From contig DGIT01000143.1 in assembly GCA_002386465.1 (NCBI GenBank), forward strand, positions 13,307-37,182: 23,876 bases of DNA, written 5' to 3'. Positions 16,183 through 23,293 of the stretch are shown piece after piece. The DNA comes from Burkholderiales bacterium UBA4615 (GTDB taxonomy: Bacteria; Pseudomonadota; Gammaproteobacteria; Burkholderiales; Burkholderiaceae_E). Each line of letters opens with the position of its first letter. Positions within the stretch are counted from its first letter, which is position 1. The position numbers and the translations under genes are program-made. The notes below the pieces were generated by a model. It was not told where the DNA came from. It made no database searches and worked only from the letters and a program-made list of their open reading frames with translations.

Positions 16183-17222
16183 AGACCGCGTGCCTCAAGC
16201 ATGCAGGCGAGATCGACCATCCGACAGGCATAGCCCATCTCGTTGTCGTACCAGGCGTAGATTTTGAGCAGCGTCTCGTCGGTCACCAGCGTGGAGGGTG
16301 CATCGACGATCGCGCTTCGAGTGTCACGGGCGTAATCCGCGCTCACCAGAGGGCGCTCTTCGTATCCCAGAATGCCGGCCAGCGGGCCGCGTGCCGCCTC
16401 GGCAAAGAGCGCATTGACTTCCTGTGCCGTGGCGGGCCGCTGAAGCTCGAAGACGCAGTCTGTCAGCGAGGCATTGAGCACAGGCGCCCGCACGGCATGC
16501 CCGTTGAGCTTACCCTTGAGCTCTGGGTAGATCAATGCGATGGCGGTCGCGCTGCCAGTGGTCGTGGGAGCCAGACTCAGCATGGCACTGCGTGCGCGTC
16601 GCAAATCCTTGTGAGGCGCATCCACCACCACATTCGTGTTGGTCGGATCGTGAATCGTGGTGATCTGGCCGTGGCGGATGCCGATGGCCTCATGCACCAC
16701 CTTCACCACGGGCGCCAGGCAATTCGTCGTGCAGGACGCTGCGGTCACGATCGGGTAACGCGAGGGGTCGTACAGATGGTCATTGACGCCGACCACGACA
16801 TTGAGGACGTCGCCCACTTTCACTGGCGCGGCAACGATGACGCGCTTGGCGCCTCGGTCCAGGTGGCCCTGCAACACCTCGGGTGTCAGAAATTTACCGG
16901 TGCACTCCAGCACCAGGTCGACGCCCAGATCGCCCCAGGGGATATCGGCCGGGAGCGCATGCGACGAAAACCCGAGGCGCTTGCCATCCAGACGGATCGC
17001 ATCGTCACCGTTTGCTTCCAGCTCGGCCCGCCAGCGCCCCTGCACGCTGTCGAACGCCAGGAGGTGCGCGGTGGCGGCGCTGCCGCCCTTGATCTCGTTC
17101 AGATGCACTACATCGAGACGGTTGCCGCCCCGCGGATCGTTACCTGGTCGTTCGGCCGCGCCCATGGCTGCGCGCATGGCGAGCCGGCCGATCCGGCCCA
17201 TCCCGTTGATGCCTACCCTCAT
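16179..17222 (-). CDS. ArsJ-associated glyceraldehyde-3-phosphate dehydrogenase
   Basis: A GAPDH paralogue dedicated to arsenate resistance: it is known in such operons to use arsenate in place of phosphate to make 1-arseno-3-phosphoglycerate, which ArsJ exports. Visible are NAD-binding GINGMGRIGR (4-13), the HLNEIKGGSAATAHLLAFDS block typical of this subgroup, catalytic Cys164 in ASCTTNC, and His191 in TTIHDPTNTN. The C-terminus WYDNEMGYACRMVDL is canonical. I chose ATG 17222 (347 residues), preceded by AGGGAG; an in-frame ATG at 17255 would add 11 residues without a comparable ribosome site. It leads the module, upstream of arsJ and acr3, and is divergent from the small DUF1145-like gene. 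Confidence 0.95.
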   Translation of the reverse strand: MRVGINGMGRIGRLAMRAAMGAAERPGNDPRGGNRLDVVHLNEIKGGSAATAHLLAFDSVQGRWRAELEANGDDAIRLDGKRLGFSSHALPADIPWGDLGVDLVLECTGKFLTPEVLQGHLDRGAKRVIVAAPVKVGDVLNVVVGVNDHLYDPSRYPIVTAASCTTNCLAPVVKVVHEAIGIRHGQITTIHDPTNTNVVVDAPHKDLRRARSAMLSLAPTTTGSATAIALIYPELKGKLNGHAVRAPVLNASLTDCVFELQRPATAQEVNALFAEAARGPLAGILGYEERPLVSADYARDTRSAIVDAPSTLVTDETLLKIYAWYDNEMGYACRMVDLACMLEARGL

Positions 17223-17260
17223 CTCTGCTCCCTGACTGGACGGACACGCTGCCATCCGTG

Positions 17261-17294
17261 CATCAAAAACTGCGAATCTTTACGCAATCTGATG
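17261..17294. promoter_or_regulatory. interrupted dyad upstream of the arsenic module, possible operator
   Basis: In the 131-nt divergent gap, CATCA (17261-17265) mirrors TGATG (17290-17294) and, inside it, TGCG (17271-17274) mirrors CGCA (17283-17286). The two dyads are offset by one base, so symmetry is imperfect. The place, between the arsenic GAPDH and a divergent gene, suits an ArsR-type or other repressor site. No regulator gene is present in the window to support this. Confidence 0.25.
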
Positions 17295-17353
17295 ACGCTC
17301 ATGTGACAGCGGGTTCAGGCAAGCTGTCCAGTCAATCGCAAGAAGGTGAATCG

Positions 17354-17629
17354 ATGATCAACGCCCTGCTCAAGGCAGCGTGCCTGGCAGTCTATGTTCT
17401 TGCCGCTGCCAAGCTCGCAGGTCTCTTACCCGAGGACAGCTTCAACCGGACACCGCTTGTGGCGGCCGTATTGCTCGGTCTTCACGCACTGGAGCTCTTA
17501 TTCGCGTTCAAGCATGTACGCCGCTACAAGGGGCCCATCGCGGTCAGCGTACTGCTCACCCTGCTTTTCGGCGTGCTCCATTGGAAGCCCCTGGCAGATG
17601 CGCACCGCAACAGGGTCGAGCAACCCTGA
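17354..17629 (+). CDS. small membrane protein, DUF1145 (YhhL)-like
   Basis: A 91-residue protein with three hydrophobic stretches (about residues 5-22, 33-50 and 61-74), so an inner-membrane protein. The layout, with LHALELLFAFKHVRRYKGP in the middle and LLTLLFGVLHWKPL near the end, resembles the DUF1145 family, whose function is unknown; the match is from memory. The start at ATG 17354 is supported by AAGGTG about 7 nt upstream; the open frame extends further up to 17258, but that part is polar and lacks a ribosome site. It diverges from the arsenic module and converges with the NIPSNAP gene 14 nt away. Confidence 0.75.
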   Translation: MINALLKAACLAVYVLAAAKLAGLLPEDSFNRTPLVAAVLLGLHALELLFAFKHVRRYKGPIAVSVLLTLLFGVLHWKPLADAHRNRVEQP

Positions 17630-17643
17630 CCGCGCAGGAGCCG

Positions 17644-17967
17644 TCAGCGCTTGATCGGGAAGAACGGAACCGGCTGCATCAGCCGGTTTTCCTGGGACAT
17701 CAGCGCGCCAAGCTTGGCGCTGGCCTCGGTATAGGCGATCCACTCAGGGTCTTTCCACAATCCAGCGCGCTTGGTCTCGCGGTCGGCTGCGCTCTCGTAG
17801 ACCCAGATGTGGATGTACTGATTCACGTTCCCGGTCTCGGTCGTCATGTACGCAAGCGGCTGACCTAGGTGGCGGGTCTGTGGCGCTTTCCCCAGTTGTT
17901 CATACAGGGCGATGTGTTTCTTGATCATGCCGGGGTGGCAGGTATAGGTCCGTACGTCGAGCAGCAT
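17644..17967 (-). CDS. NIPSNAP family protein
   Basis: A 107-residue ferredoxin-like (dimeric alpha/beta barrel) protein of the NIPSNAP family. The start MLLDVRTYTCHPGMIKKHIALYE and the central NQYIHIWVYESAADRE followed by a W-K-D-P-E-W block are the family pattern. Bacterial members are mostly of unknown function and are often found in catabolic clusters of Burkholderiales. GGAG lies 9-10 nt before the ATG. It follows the GST gene by 26 nt on the same strand, so the two are likely co-transcribed. Confidence 0.88.
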   Translation of the reverse strand: MLLDVRTYTCHPGMIKKHIALYEQLGKAPQTRHLGQPLAYMTTETGNVNQYIHIWVYESAADRETKRAGLWKDPEWIAYTEASAKLGALMSQENRLMQPVPFFPIKR

Positions 17968-17993
17968 GGTTGGGTCTCCGGTGAGCTGGTCAT

Positions 17994-18659
17994 TCAGGGA
18001 CGGCCTGAAGAGTCCGCCAGCGAGGTGGCCGGACTAATGCAAGCGTAACTTGCACGGGCGCGCAGGCGTTCCAGATAGCGGGCGGTGCGCGGAAAGGCGT
18101 CCAGCGCCATGCCATCCACCTGCAGCACCATGGCCAACGCCATATATCCGGCGTCGGCCAGGCTGAACTCACCGCACAGGAAGGCCTGATCGCCCAAGGT
18201 TTGTTCAATGAAAGGCAAGGCCCGTTGTCGCAGCCCTTCCCGGCCCTTTTCCATGCGGGCGGTATCGCGCTGCTGAGGCTCAGACCAATACGGCATCCAC
18301 AGCAGCGGCAAATCGCCCACCAGGATCGCTTCATCACAAAAATTTTCGAGCATGCGCACGCGCGCCCGATCGAGCGCCGAGGCTGGCATCAGTGCGGGCT
18401 GGGGATACTGATCCTCAAGGTATTCGTTGATCACCGATGAGTCATAGATGATCCGATCACCGTCTTCGATAAAAGGGACCTTGCCCAAGGGATGTTTCGC
18501 CAGGAACTCGGGGGGCTTTTTCCACAAATCGCCCGCGCGCATGCGCTCCACCTGATAGGACAGACCCTTTTCTTCGAGCACGACCTTGACTTTGCTGGCG
18601 TTGGTGGAGCGCAAGGTGCCCCAGGGATATTCACGCTCGGTGGTGTAGAGATGAATCAT
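17994..18659 (-). CDS. glutathione S-transferase family protein
   Basis: A soluble GST-like protein, 221 residues. The N-terminal thioredoxin-like half has HPLGKVPFIEDG, with the cis-Pro before Phe, and IIYDSSVINEYLEDQYP, the glutathione-contacting Asp-Ser-Ser segment. The C-terminal helical half has the N-capping pattern FSLADAGYMALAMVLQVDG. Such enzymes conjugate or reduce with glutathione; the class cannot be told. I chose ATG 18659; GTG at 18668 is an alternative adding three residues. Neither has a strong ribosome site. It leads a two-gene unit with NIPSNAP and is divergent from the YghU-type GST. The last 15 residues are Ser/Ala-rich and unlike the family. Confidence 0.88.
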   Translation of the reverse strand: MIHLYTTEREYPWGTLRSTNASKVKVVLEEKGLSYQVERMRAGDLWKKPPEFLAKHPLGKVPFIEDGDRIIYDSSVINEYLEDQYPQPALMPASALDRARVRMLENFCDEAILVGDLPLLWMPYWSEPQQRDTARMEKGREGLRQRALPFIEQTLGDQAFLCGEFSLADAGYMALAMVLQVDGMALDAFPRTARYLERLRARASYACISPATSLADSSGRP

Positions 18660-18866
18660 GGCGCGCACAGACTCGCAAAGAAAAGGAACGCCGAAGCATA
18701 CTCAGCGTTCGCTCAGGCGCGAAACGAGACGCGGACATGACGCGCCGATCCGGCTCGGCTATTGTGTGCAGCTTCGTTATGTGTCGCCTCGACACGTTTG
18801 GCGCCCATGCCAGCAGTCGACGCGCACCATTTTCCTGTCACCCTCGGTTTTACGGAGTCCTGCCTC
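18660..18866. other. divergent intergenic region between two GST genes
   Basis: This 207-nt stretch separates the two divergent GST genes and must hold both promoters. I see no convincing -35/-10 pair, repeat or conserved RNA. A frame continuing upstream from the YghU-type gene is open to 18762, but the E. coli homologue length supports the downstream ATG. Confidence 0.4.
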
Positions 18867-19733
18867 ATGACTGACGCCGCGTATACGCCCCCGAAAATCT
18901 GGACCTGGAATAAAGCGAGCGGTGGGCGCTTCGCCAACATCAACCGCCCGATCGCCGGTCCGACCCACGACAAAGAGCTGCCGGTGGGACGCCACCCGAT
19001 GCAGTTGTATTCGCTGGGCACGCCGAATGGCGTGAAAGTGACCGTCATGCTCGAGGAACTCCTGGCACTGGGCCACCAGGGCGCGGAGTACGATGCCTGG
19101 CTGATCCGGATTCACGAGGGCCAGCAATTCAGCAGCGGCTTTGTGGCGGCCAATCCCAATTCAAAAATTCCGGCATTGATCGATCGCAGCGGACCGACAC
19201 CGATCAGGGTGTTTGAATCGGGCGCGATCCTGCTGCATCTGGCGGAAAAATTTGACGCATTTCTTCCCAAGGGCGGTGCCGAGCGCGCCGAGTGCCTGTC
19301 CTGGCTGTTCTGGCAAATGGGCAGCGCACCGTATCTGGGCGGCGGTTTCGGCCACTTTTATGCGTACGCACCGCTCAAGATCGAATATGCGATCGATCGC
19401 TTTGCGATGGAAATCAAACGGCAGCTCGACGTACTGGACCGGCACCTCGCTGACCACACCTACATGGCGGGCGACGCCTATACCATCGCAGATATTGCGA
19501 TCTGGCCCTGGTATGGCGCTCTGGCCAAGGGGCTGATCTACGAGGCTGGGGAATTCCTGCAGGTCCATGAATACAAACACGTCCAACGCTGGACCGATGC
19601 CATCGCGACACGCCCAGCGGTGCGTCGCGGGAGGATGGTCAATCGGGTGAACGGAGATCCGGCCAGTCAGCTGCATGAGCGGCATGAGGCGTCCGATTTC
19701 GATACGAATACTCAGGACAAGCTGAAAGGATAG
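18867..19733 (+). CDS. yghU: YghU-type glutathione S-transferase (disulfide-bond reductase)
   Basis: A Nu-class GST. E. coli YghU binds glutathione disulfide or two glutathiones and shows disulfide reductase and peroxidase-type activity. The protein matches my memory of E. coli YghU nearly throughout: WTWNKASGGRFANINRP at the N-terminus, LPVGRHPMQLYSLGTPNG, NPNSKIPALID, then FLGGGFGHFY-like and YTIADIAIWPW segments, and the end LHERHEASDFDTNT. From ATG 18867 it is 288 residues, the same length as E. coli YghU, with GGAG about 10 nt upstream. The SnoaL-like gene follows after 15 nt on the same strand and is probably co-transcribed. Confidence 0.95.
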   Translation: MTDAAYTPPKIWTWNKASGGRFANINRPIAGPTHDKELPVGRHPMQLYSLGTPNGVKVTVMLEELLALGHQGAEYDAWLIRIHEGQQFSSGFVAANPNSKIPALIDRSGPTPIRVFESGAILLHLAEKFDAFLPKGGAERAECLSWLFWQMGSAPYLGGGFGHFYAYAPLKIEYAIDRFAMEIKRQLDVLDRHLADHTYMAGDAYTIADIAIWPWYGALAKGLIYEAGEFLQVHEYKHVQRWTDAIATRPAVRRGRMVNRVNGDPASQLHERHEASDFDTNTQDKLKG

Positions 19734-19748
19734 GCAAAGGATCAACAT

Positions 19749-20249
19749 ATGGACGACGCGGAGACGAACCGGCTGGTGCGCTGGCTTGCTGATGTGGAGC
19801 GCATCAAGCAGCTCAAGCACACCTATTGCGCGCTGTGTGATGACCACTACAACGCAGACGGTCTGGCCGCGCTGTTCACCGAAGATGCAGTCTGGGATGG
19901 CGGACCCATGGGTGTGTATCGCGGCCGCGCCGCCATCCGGACTTTCTTCGAAGGGTCCTCGAAGCGCGTGCCCTTTGCGCTGCACATGGTGACCAATCCG
20001 ATCATCGAGGTTGACGCAGATCGGGCCACCGGCAGCTGGTATTTGTGGCAGCCCATGGTGTACGCCTTGCCCGAAGGCGAGCAGGCCTATTGGATGTCGG
20101 TGCGGTATGACGACCGCTACCGCCGCGAATTGCAAGGATGGCGCTTCGAGCAGGTGCGGATCACCTTGAAGGTGCTGTCGCCCTATGATCAGGGCTTTGC
20201 CAAAGCCCGTATTGCCGATGTCTATGGCACCCTGAAACCCCAGCGCTGA
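19749..20249 (+). CDS. SnoaL-like / nuclear transport factor 2 family protein
   Basis: A 166-residue protein of the SnoaL-like cone fold (polyketide cyclase, ketosteroid isomerase and dehydratase relatives). The start reads WLADVERIKQLKHTYCALCD, then HYNADGLAALFTEDAVWDGG, YRGRAAIRTFF and ALHMVTNPIIEVD, all in the order expected of the SnoaL_4 branch, with an Asp-His pair (DDHYNAD) in the usual pocket region. AAAGGA about 8 nt before the ATG is a good ribosome site. It lies 15 nt after yghU. Catalytic role and substrate are unknown. Confidence 0.88.
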   Translation: MDDAETNRLVRWLADVERIKQLKHTYCALCDDHYNADGLAALFTEDAVWDGGPMGVYRGRAAIRTFFEGSSKRVPFALHMVTNPIIEVDADRATGSWYLWQPMVYALPEGEQAYWMSVRYDDRYRRELQGWRFEQVRITLKVLSPYDQGFAKARIADVYGTLKPQR

Positions 20250-20310
20250 CGCACCGTTCTACGCTCAACACATTAGGCTGAGCACCCGGGTTTCGCGTAG
20301 ACTCGGTCGG

Positions 20311-20316
20311 TTGACA
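20311..20316 (+). promoter_or_regulatory. possible -35 element of the selenoprotein operon
   Basis: TTGACA, a perfect sigma-70 -35 hexamer, lies 44 nt before the ATG at 20360 in the 110-nt gap after the SnoaL-like gene. No good -10 hexamer is found 16-18 nt downstream (best is TTCGGC or AAATTC), so this is only suggestive. Confidence 0.25.
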
Positions 20317-20359
20317 CAGCGGCTGCATCGAAATTCGGCGGCCATTCATGGGAGACGCA

Positions 20360-21811
20360 ATGCCCCCGCCCCAGGTGACCGTACCTGCCGATGGCCTGAT
20401 CGCCGTGGTCAAACGCGACTGTCCGACCTGCGAGCTCATCGCACCGGTCCTGCAGCAGTTGTCCGAGCAAGGCCAGCTGCATGTCTACACCCAGGACGAT
20501 CCGTCCTTTCCTGCTCACATCGCCCAACGCGAACACGATGCCGACCTGAGCCTGTCGCACACGCTCGGCATCGAGATCGTTCCCACGCTCATTCGCCGTC
20601 GCGCCGGCCACGACACTGACCGAACCTACGGATGGGATCGGGCCGAATGGGAGCGCGTCAGCGGGATCAATGGCCTTGGCACCGCGCTGCCTGCCATGAG
20701 GCCGGGCTGTGGGGCGCTCAACATGGACCCGGGCCAACGCGAAGCGCTCCTTATCCGCTTCGAGCAGACCGGCCTGACTGCGCGTCAAATCGCGTTTGGC
20801 GACGATGAGGACGAGTTCGAGGCCATTTACGAGCGGGGCTGGACCGACGGCCTGCCCGTGGTTCCACCTACCCGGGAGCGTGTTCTGCGCATGCTCGCGG
20901 GCACCACGCGCGACCCGCAGGAAGTGCTGGGCCTGTGTCCACCCAACCTGATCGCGCTCACGATCGAGAAAGTCGCGATCAATGCCGTCATGGCTGGTTG
21001 CAAGCCGGAGTACCTGCCGGTGGTCCTGGCCGCGGTGGAAGCCGCGCTCGACCCCGCCTTTGCCATGCATGGGGTCCTGGCCACCACGATGTTCGTCGGC
21101 CCGGTTGTGATCGTGAACGGCCCGGTGCGCCGGCAGATCGGGATGAATGCGCTTGGCAATGCGTTGGGGCAAGGCAATCGGGCCAACGCCACCATCGGGC
21201 GCGCCTTGCAACTGATCATTCGCAACGTGGGCGGCGGACGACCCCAGGAAGTCGACCGAGCCACCCTGGGCAATCCCGGCAAATACACCTACTGCTTCGC
21301 GGAAGATGAGGAAGGTTCCTCCTGGGAGCCGCTGTCGACCGATTACGGTGTGCCGCGTGGCGTTTCCGCAGTCACGGTGTTCGCAGGCTTTGGGCTCCAA
21401 GGTATCGTCGATCAGAAGTCCCGGACACCCGAGAGCCTTGCGCGCAGCATGGCGGCGTCGCTGAAGGCCATCCACCATGTCAAGCTCGCACCGGCCTGCG
21501 ATGCGGTACTGGTCGTCTGTCCTGAGCATGAACGGACCTTCAGGCAGGCTGGCTGGAGCAAAGCGCGGCTGCTCGAAGAACTGTATCGTCTGTGCGAAAT
21601 ACCCAATGACATGCTGGTGCGCGGCGCCCAGGGTATCGACGAGGGCTATGGGCCCTCAGCGCCAGGCACCACACGCAACAAGTTCCGCCCAGGCGGATTG
21701 CTCATCGTGCGGGCGGGCGGTTCTGCCGGCATGTTCTCCGGCATCATTGGCGGCTGGTCCGGTGGCGGTTTCGCCGGGTCTCTGCCTGTAACCAAAGAGG
21801 TGAAATCGTGA
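20360..21811 (+). CDS. thioredoxin-like CPTC domain fused to a large domain, partner of the UGSC protein
   Basis: A 483-residue protein. Residues about 8-100 look like a thioredoxin fold: AVVKRDCPTCELIAPVLQQL with Cys21-Pro-Thr-Cys24 after the first strand, and EIVPTLIRR later at the cis-Pro position. From about residue 145 follows a large conserved-looking domain beginning YERGWTDGLPVVPPT, with GPVVIVNGPVRRQIGMNA in the middle and a Gly-rich end (SGIIGGWSGGGF). I do not know a biochemical function for the large domain. ATG 20360 is chosen because GGAG sits 5 nt upstream; ATG 20348, in frame, lacks a site. Its TGA overlaps the GTG start of the UGSC gene by 4 nt, implying translational coupling. 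A redox role acting on or with the selenoprotein is inference. Confidence 0.8.
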   Translation: MPPPQVTVPADGLIAVVKRDCPTCELIAPVLQQLSEQGQLHVYTQDDPSFPAHIAQREHDADLSLSHTLGIEIVPTLIRRRAGHDTDRTYGWDRAEWERVSGINGLGTALPAMRPGCGALNMDPGQREALLIRFEQTGLTARQIAFGDDEDEFEAIYERGWTDGLPVVPPTRERVLRMLAGTTRDPQEVLGLCPPNLIALTIEKVAINAVMAGCKPEYLPVVLAAVEAALDPAFAMHGVLATTMFVGPVVIVNGPVRRQIGMNALGNALGQGNRANATIGRALQLIIRNVGGGRPQEVDRATLGNPGKYTYCFAEDEEGSSWEPLSTDYGVPRGVSAVTVFAGFGLQGIVDQKSRTPESLARSMAASLKAIHHVKLAPACDAVLVVCPEHERTFRQAGWSKARLLEELYRLCEIPNDMLVRGAQGIDEGYGPSAPGTTRNKFRPGGLLIVRAGGSAGMFSGIIGGWSGGGFAGSLPVTKEVKS

Positions 21812-22326
21812 GTGTTTTTCTCGACCCGACGTCGGAACACAGTCCGACATCGCGCGCTCGGCTGGTCCGGCCGGAACAGCTCCAGGGGCTGACCGTTGGA
21901 CTGCTCGATATCTCCAAGCCGCGTGGCGATGTCTTTCTCGACCGCATCGATGCCCTGCTCACGCAGCGCGGCGTGACGGTCAAGCGCTACATGAAACCCA
22001 CGGTGGCCAAGCCCGCTCCGGTGCCCCTGCGCCAGCAGATCGTTGGTGAAGTCAATCTGGTGATTGAAGGCCTGGCTGACTGAGGCTCCTGCACGTCGTG
22101 CTGTACGCATGACCTCGCAGCGCTTGAGTCCAACGGCATTCCTGCTGTCGGCGTGGCCACCACGGAATTCATCGATGCAGCCGCGGTGCAGTCCCGGGCA
22201 TTGGGAACCGACCCGGCCTATGTGTTCGTTCCGCACCCTGTTCAGGACCGGACGGATGATGAGTTGAAGAAAATGGCAGACGATCACCTGGAGGCCATTC
22301 TGGCTCTGCTCGTGAAGTCAGCCTGA
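21808..22326 (+). CDS. UGSC-family selenoprotein (TGA 22081-22083 read as selenocysteine)
   Basis: Read normally the gene ends at a TGA after 91 residues. The same frame then stays open for 80 codons to TGA 22324-22326, giving 172 residues with selenocysteine at 92. The junction reads LVIEGLAD-U-GSCTSCC, so the opal codon falls exactly at the U of the U-G-S-C motif of the family known as UGSC (seleno)proteins, in which other members carry Cys there. About 70% of the 80 downstream codons end in G or C, as expected of coding sequence here, and they continue a plausible alpha/beta fold (IPAVGVATTEFIDAAA, then VFVPHPVQD). A hairpin of SECIS type follows the TGA. The start is GTG 21808, with AGAGG 6-8 nt upstream and a GTGA overlap with the previous stop. 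Cys94, Cys97 and Cys98 lie close to residue 92. Selenium incorporation needs SelA, SelB, SelC and SelD, none of which is in this window. Confidence 0.88.
22081..22116 (+). promoter_or_regulatory. bacterial SECIS element (selenocysteine insertion hairpin)
   Basis: Directly after the in-frame TGA, GTCGTGC (22095-22101) pairs with GCATGAC (22107-22113) to give a 7-bp stem with one G-U pair and a 5-nt loop, UGUAC (22102-22106). The loop begins 18 nt after the TGA and has G as its second base. This agrees with the general bacterial SECIS rule as I know it (loop about 16-37 nt after UGA, G among the first two loop bases). An outer GAGG (22082-22085) with CCTC (22113-22116) pairing is possible but competes at 22113. 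SelB binding is inferred. Confidence 0.75.
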
Positions 22327-22337
22327 CGGAAGACCGC

Positions 22338-23249
22338 ATGAGCGCTGGCACCCGATTGCCTGGTACACCGACCCCGATGCACCAGTGGCCAGGTGCCCGG
22401 GGCGTGCGCATCGCCGGCGATGCATGGGGGCCAGTGGACGGTCCCCTCGTGTTGCTGCAGCACGGTGGTGGTCAGACTCGACACGCGTGGAAAGGTGCGG
22501 GCGAAACACTAGGCGCCGCGGGCTATCGCGCCGTGGCCTTCGATGCCCGCGGACACGGCGATTCAGACTGGGCGCCCGATGGTCATTACGGCCAGGATGT
22601 CATGGTCGAAGACCTCGAATGTGTCGTCGCAGCACTGGGCGGACGGCGACCGGTCCTCGTCGGCGCCTCGATGGGTGGAGGCACGAGCCTGGTGGCGGCC
22701 GGCGAAGGCCGTGTGGACGCAGTGGCGCTCGTACTGGTCGATGTCGGTCCGCGTATCGAGGCCGAGGGCGTCGACAAGATTCAAGCGTTCATGAGCCGCA
22801 AACCGGAAGGCTTCAGCTCGCTTGACGAAGTCGCCGATGCCATCGCCAGCTACCAGCCGCATCGCACGCGGCCCCGCAACCTGGATGGTTTGGCCAAGAA
22901 CGTTCGCCTGGGCGCCGATGGCAAGTACCACTGGCACTGGGATCCGCGCTACCGCTCCAGCCGCCAGCAACTCGAGCAACGCCGATTGCGTCTGGAAGAC
23001 TGCTCTCGCGCGCTCACACTGCCGACCTTGCTGGTGCGCGGCGGTCTGTCGGATCTGCTGAGCGAGGCCGGTGCTCAGGCTTTTCTGGATCTGTGCCCAC
23101 ACAGCGAATTCGTCAATGTGACCGGTGCAGGCCACATGGTGGCGGGCGATCGCAACGACATCTTTGCAAACGCGGTCATTGAATTCTTGCAACGCACCGT
23201 CACGGTCAAGCGGCCACCTGCCGCATTGCAGGACATGCCCTCACGTTAG
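22338..23249 (+). CDS. alpha/beta hydrolase
   Basis: A soluble alpha/beta-hydrolase fold enzyme, 303 residues. The oxyanion-hole segment is LLQHGGG (39-45), the nucleophile elbow is G-A-Ser111-M-G in VGASMGGG, and the proposed acid and base are Asp239 in RGGLSDLL and His266 in GAGHMV. DARGHGDSDW (69-78) is the usual strand 4 turn. The gene begins 11 nt after the stop of the UGSC gene on the same strand, so it is likely co-transcribed with it. ATG 22338 is chosen as the first in frame; a weak GGA lies upstream, and ATG 22377 (Met14) is a possible alternative. Esterase, epoxide hydrolase and C-C hydrolase roles are all open. Confidence 0.9.
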   Translation: MSAGTRLPGTPTPMHQWPGARGVRIAGDAWGPVDGPLVLLQHGGGQTRHAWKGAGETLGAAGYRAVAFDARGHGDSDWAPDGHYGQDVMVEDLECVVAALGGRRPVLVGASMGGGTSLVAAGEGRVDAVALVLVDVGPRIEAEGVDKIQAFMSRKPEGFSSLDEVADAIASYQPHRTRPRNLDGLAKNVRLGADGKYHWHWDPRYRSSRQQLEQRRLRLEDCSRALTLPTLLVRGGLSDLLSEAGAQAFLDLCPHSEFVNVTGAGHMVAGDRNDIFANAVIEFLQRTVTVKRPPAALQDMPSR

Positions 23250-23293
23250 GTCTATCGCGCGGGCTTCATTTCCATCAGACAGGAGACTCGACC

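Noticed and set aside
15187..16233. A 348-codon + strand frame opposite arsJ
   Set aside because: The composition (His, Arg, Gln-rich) is that of an antisense shadow; arsJ is well supported by its sequence and its overlap with the GAPDH gene.
20273..21529. A 418-codon open frame on the minus strand opposite the CPTC fusion gene
   Set aside because: GC-rich coding DNA commonly gives long antisense frames. The product is rich in Arg, His and Gly and matches no family, while the + strand protein has clear domains.
21808..22083. A separate 91-residue protein ending at TGA 22083, with the downstream part as a pseudogene piece
   Set aside because: The frame continues without a gap into a coding-like 80-codon stretch, the TGA sits at the exact Sec position of a known motif, and a fitting hairpin follows. 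Decay by point mutation would not be expected to hit precisely this codon.
22091..22101. A shorter 4-bp GCAC/GTGC hairpin with a 3-nt loop after the TGA as the SECIS
   Set aside because: It competes with the 7-bp stem, is weaker, and its loop starts only 11 nt after the TGA, closer than usual for bacterial SECIS elements.
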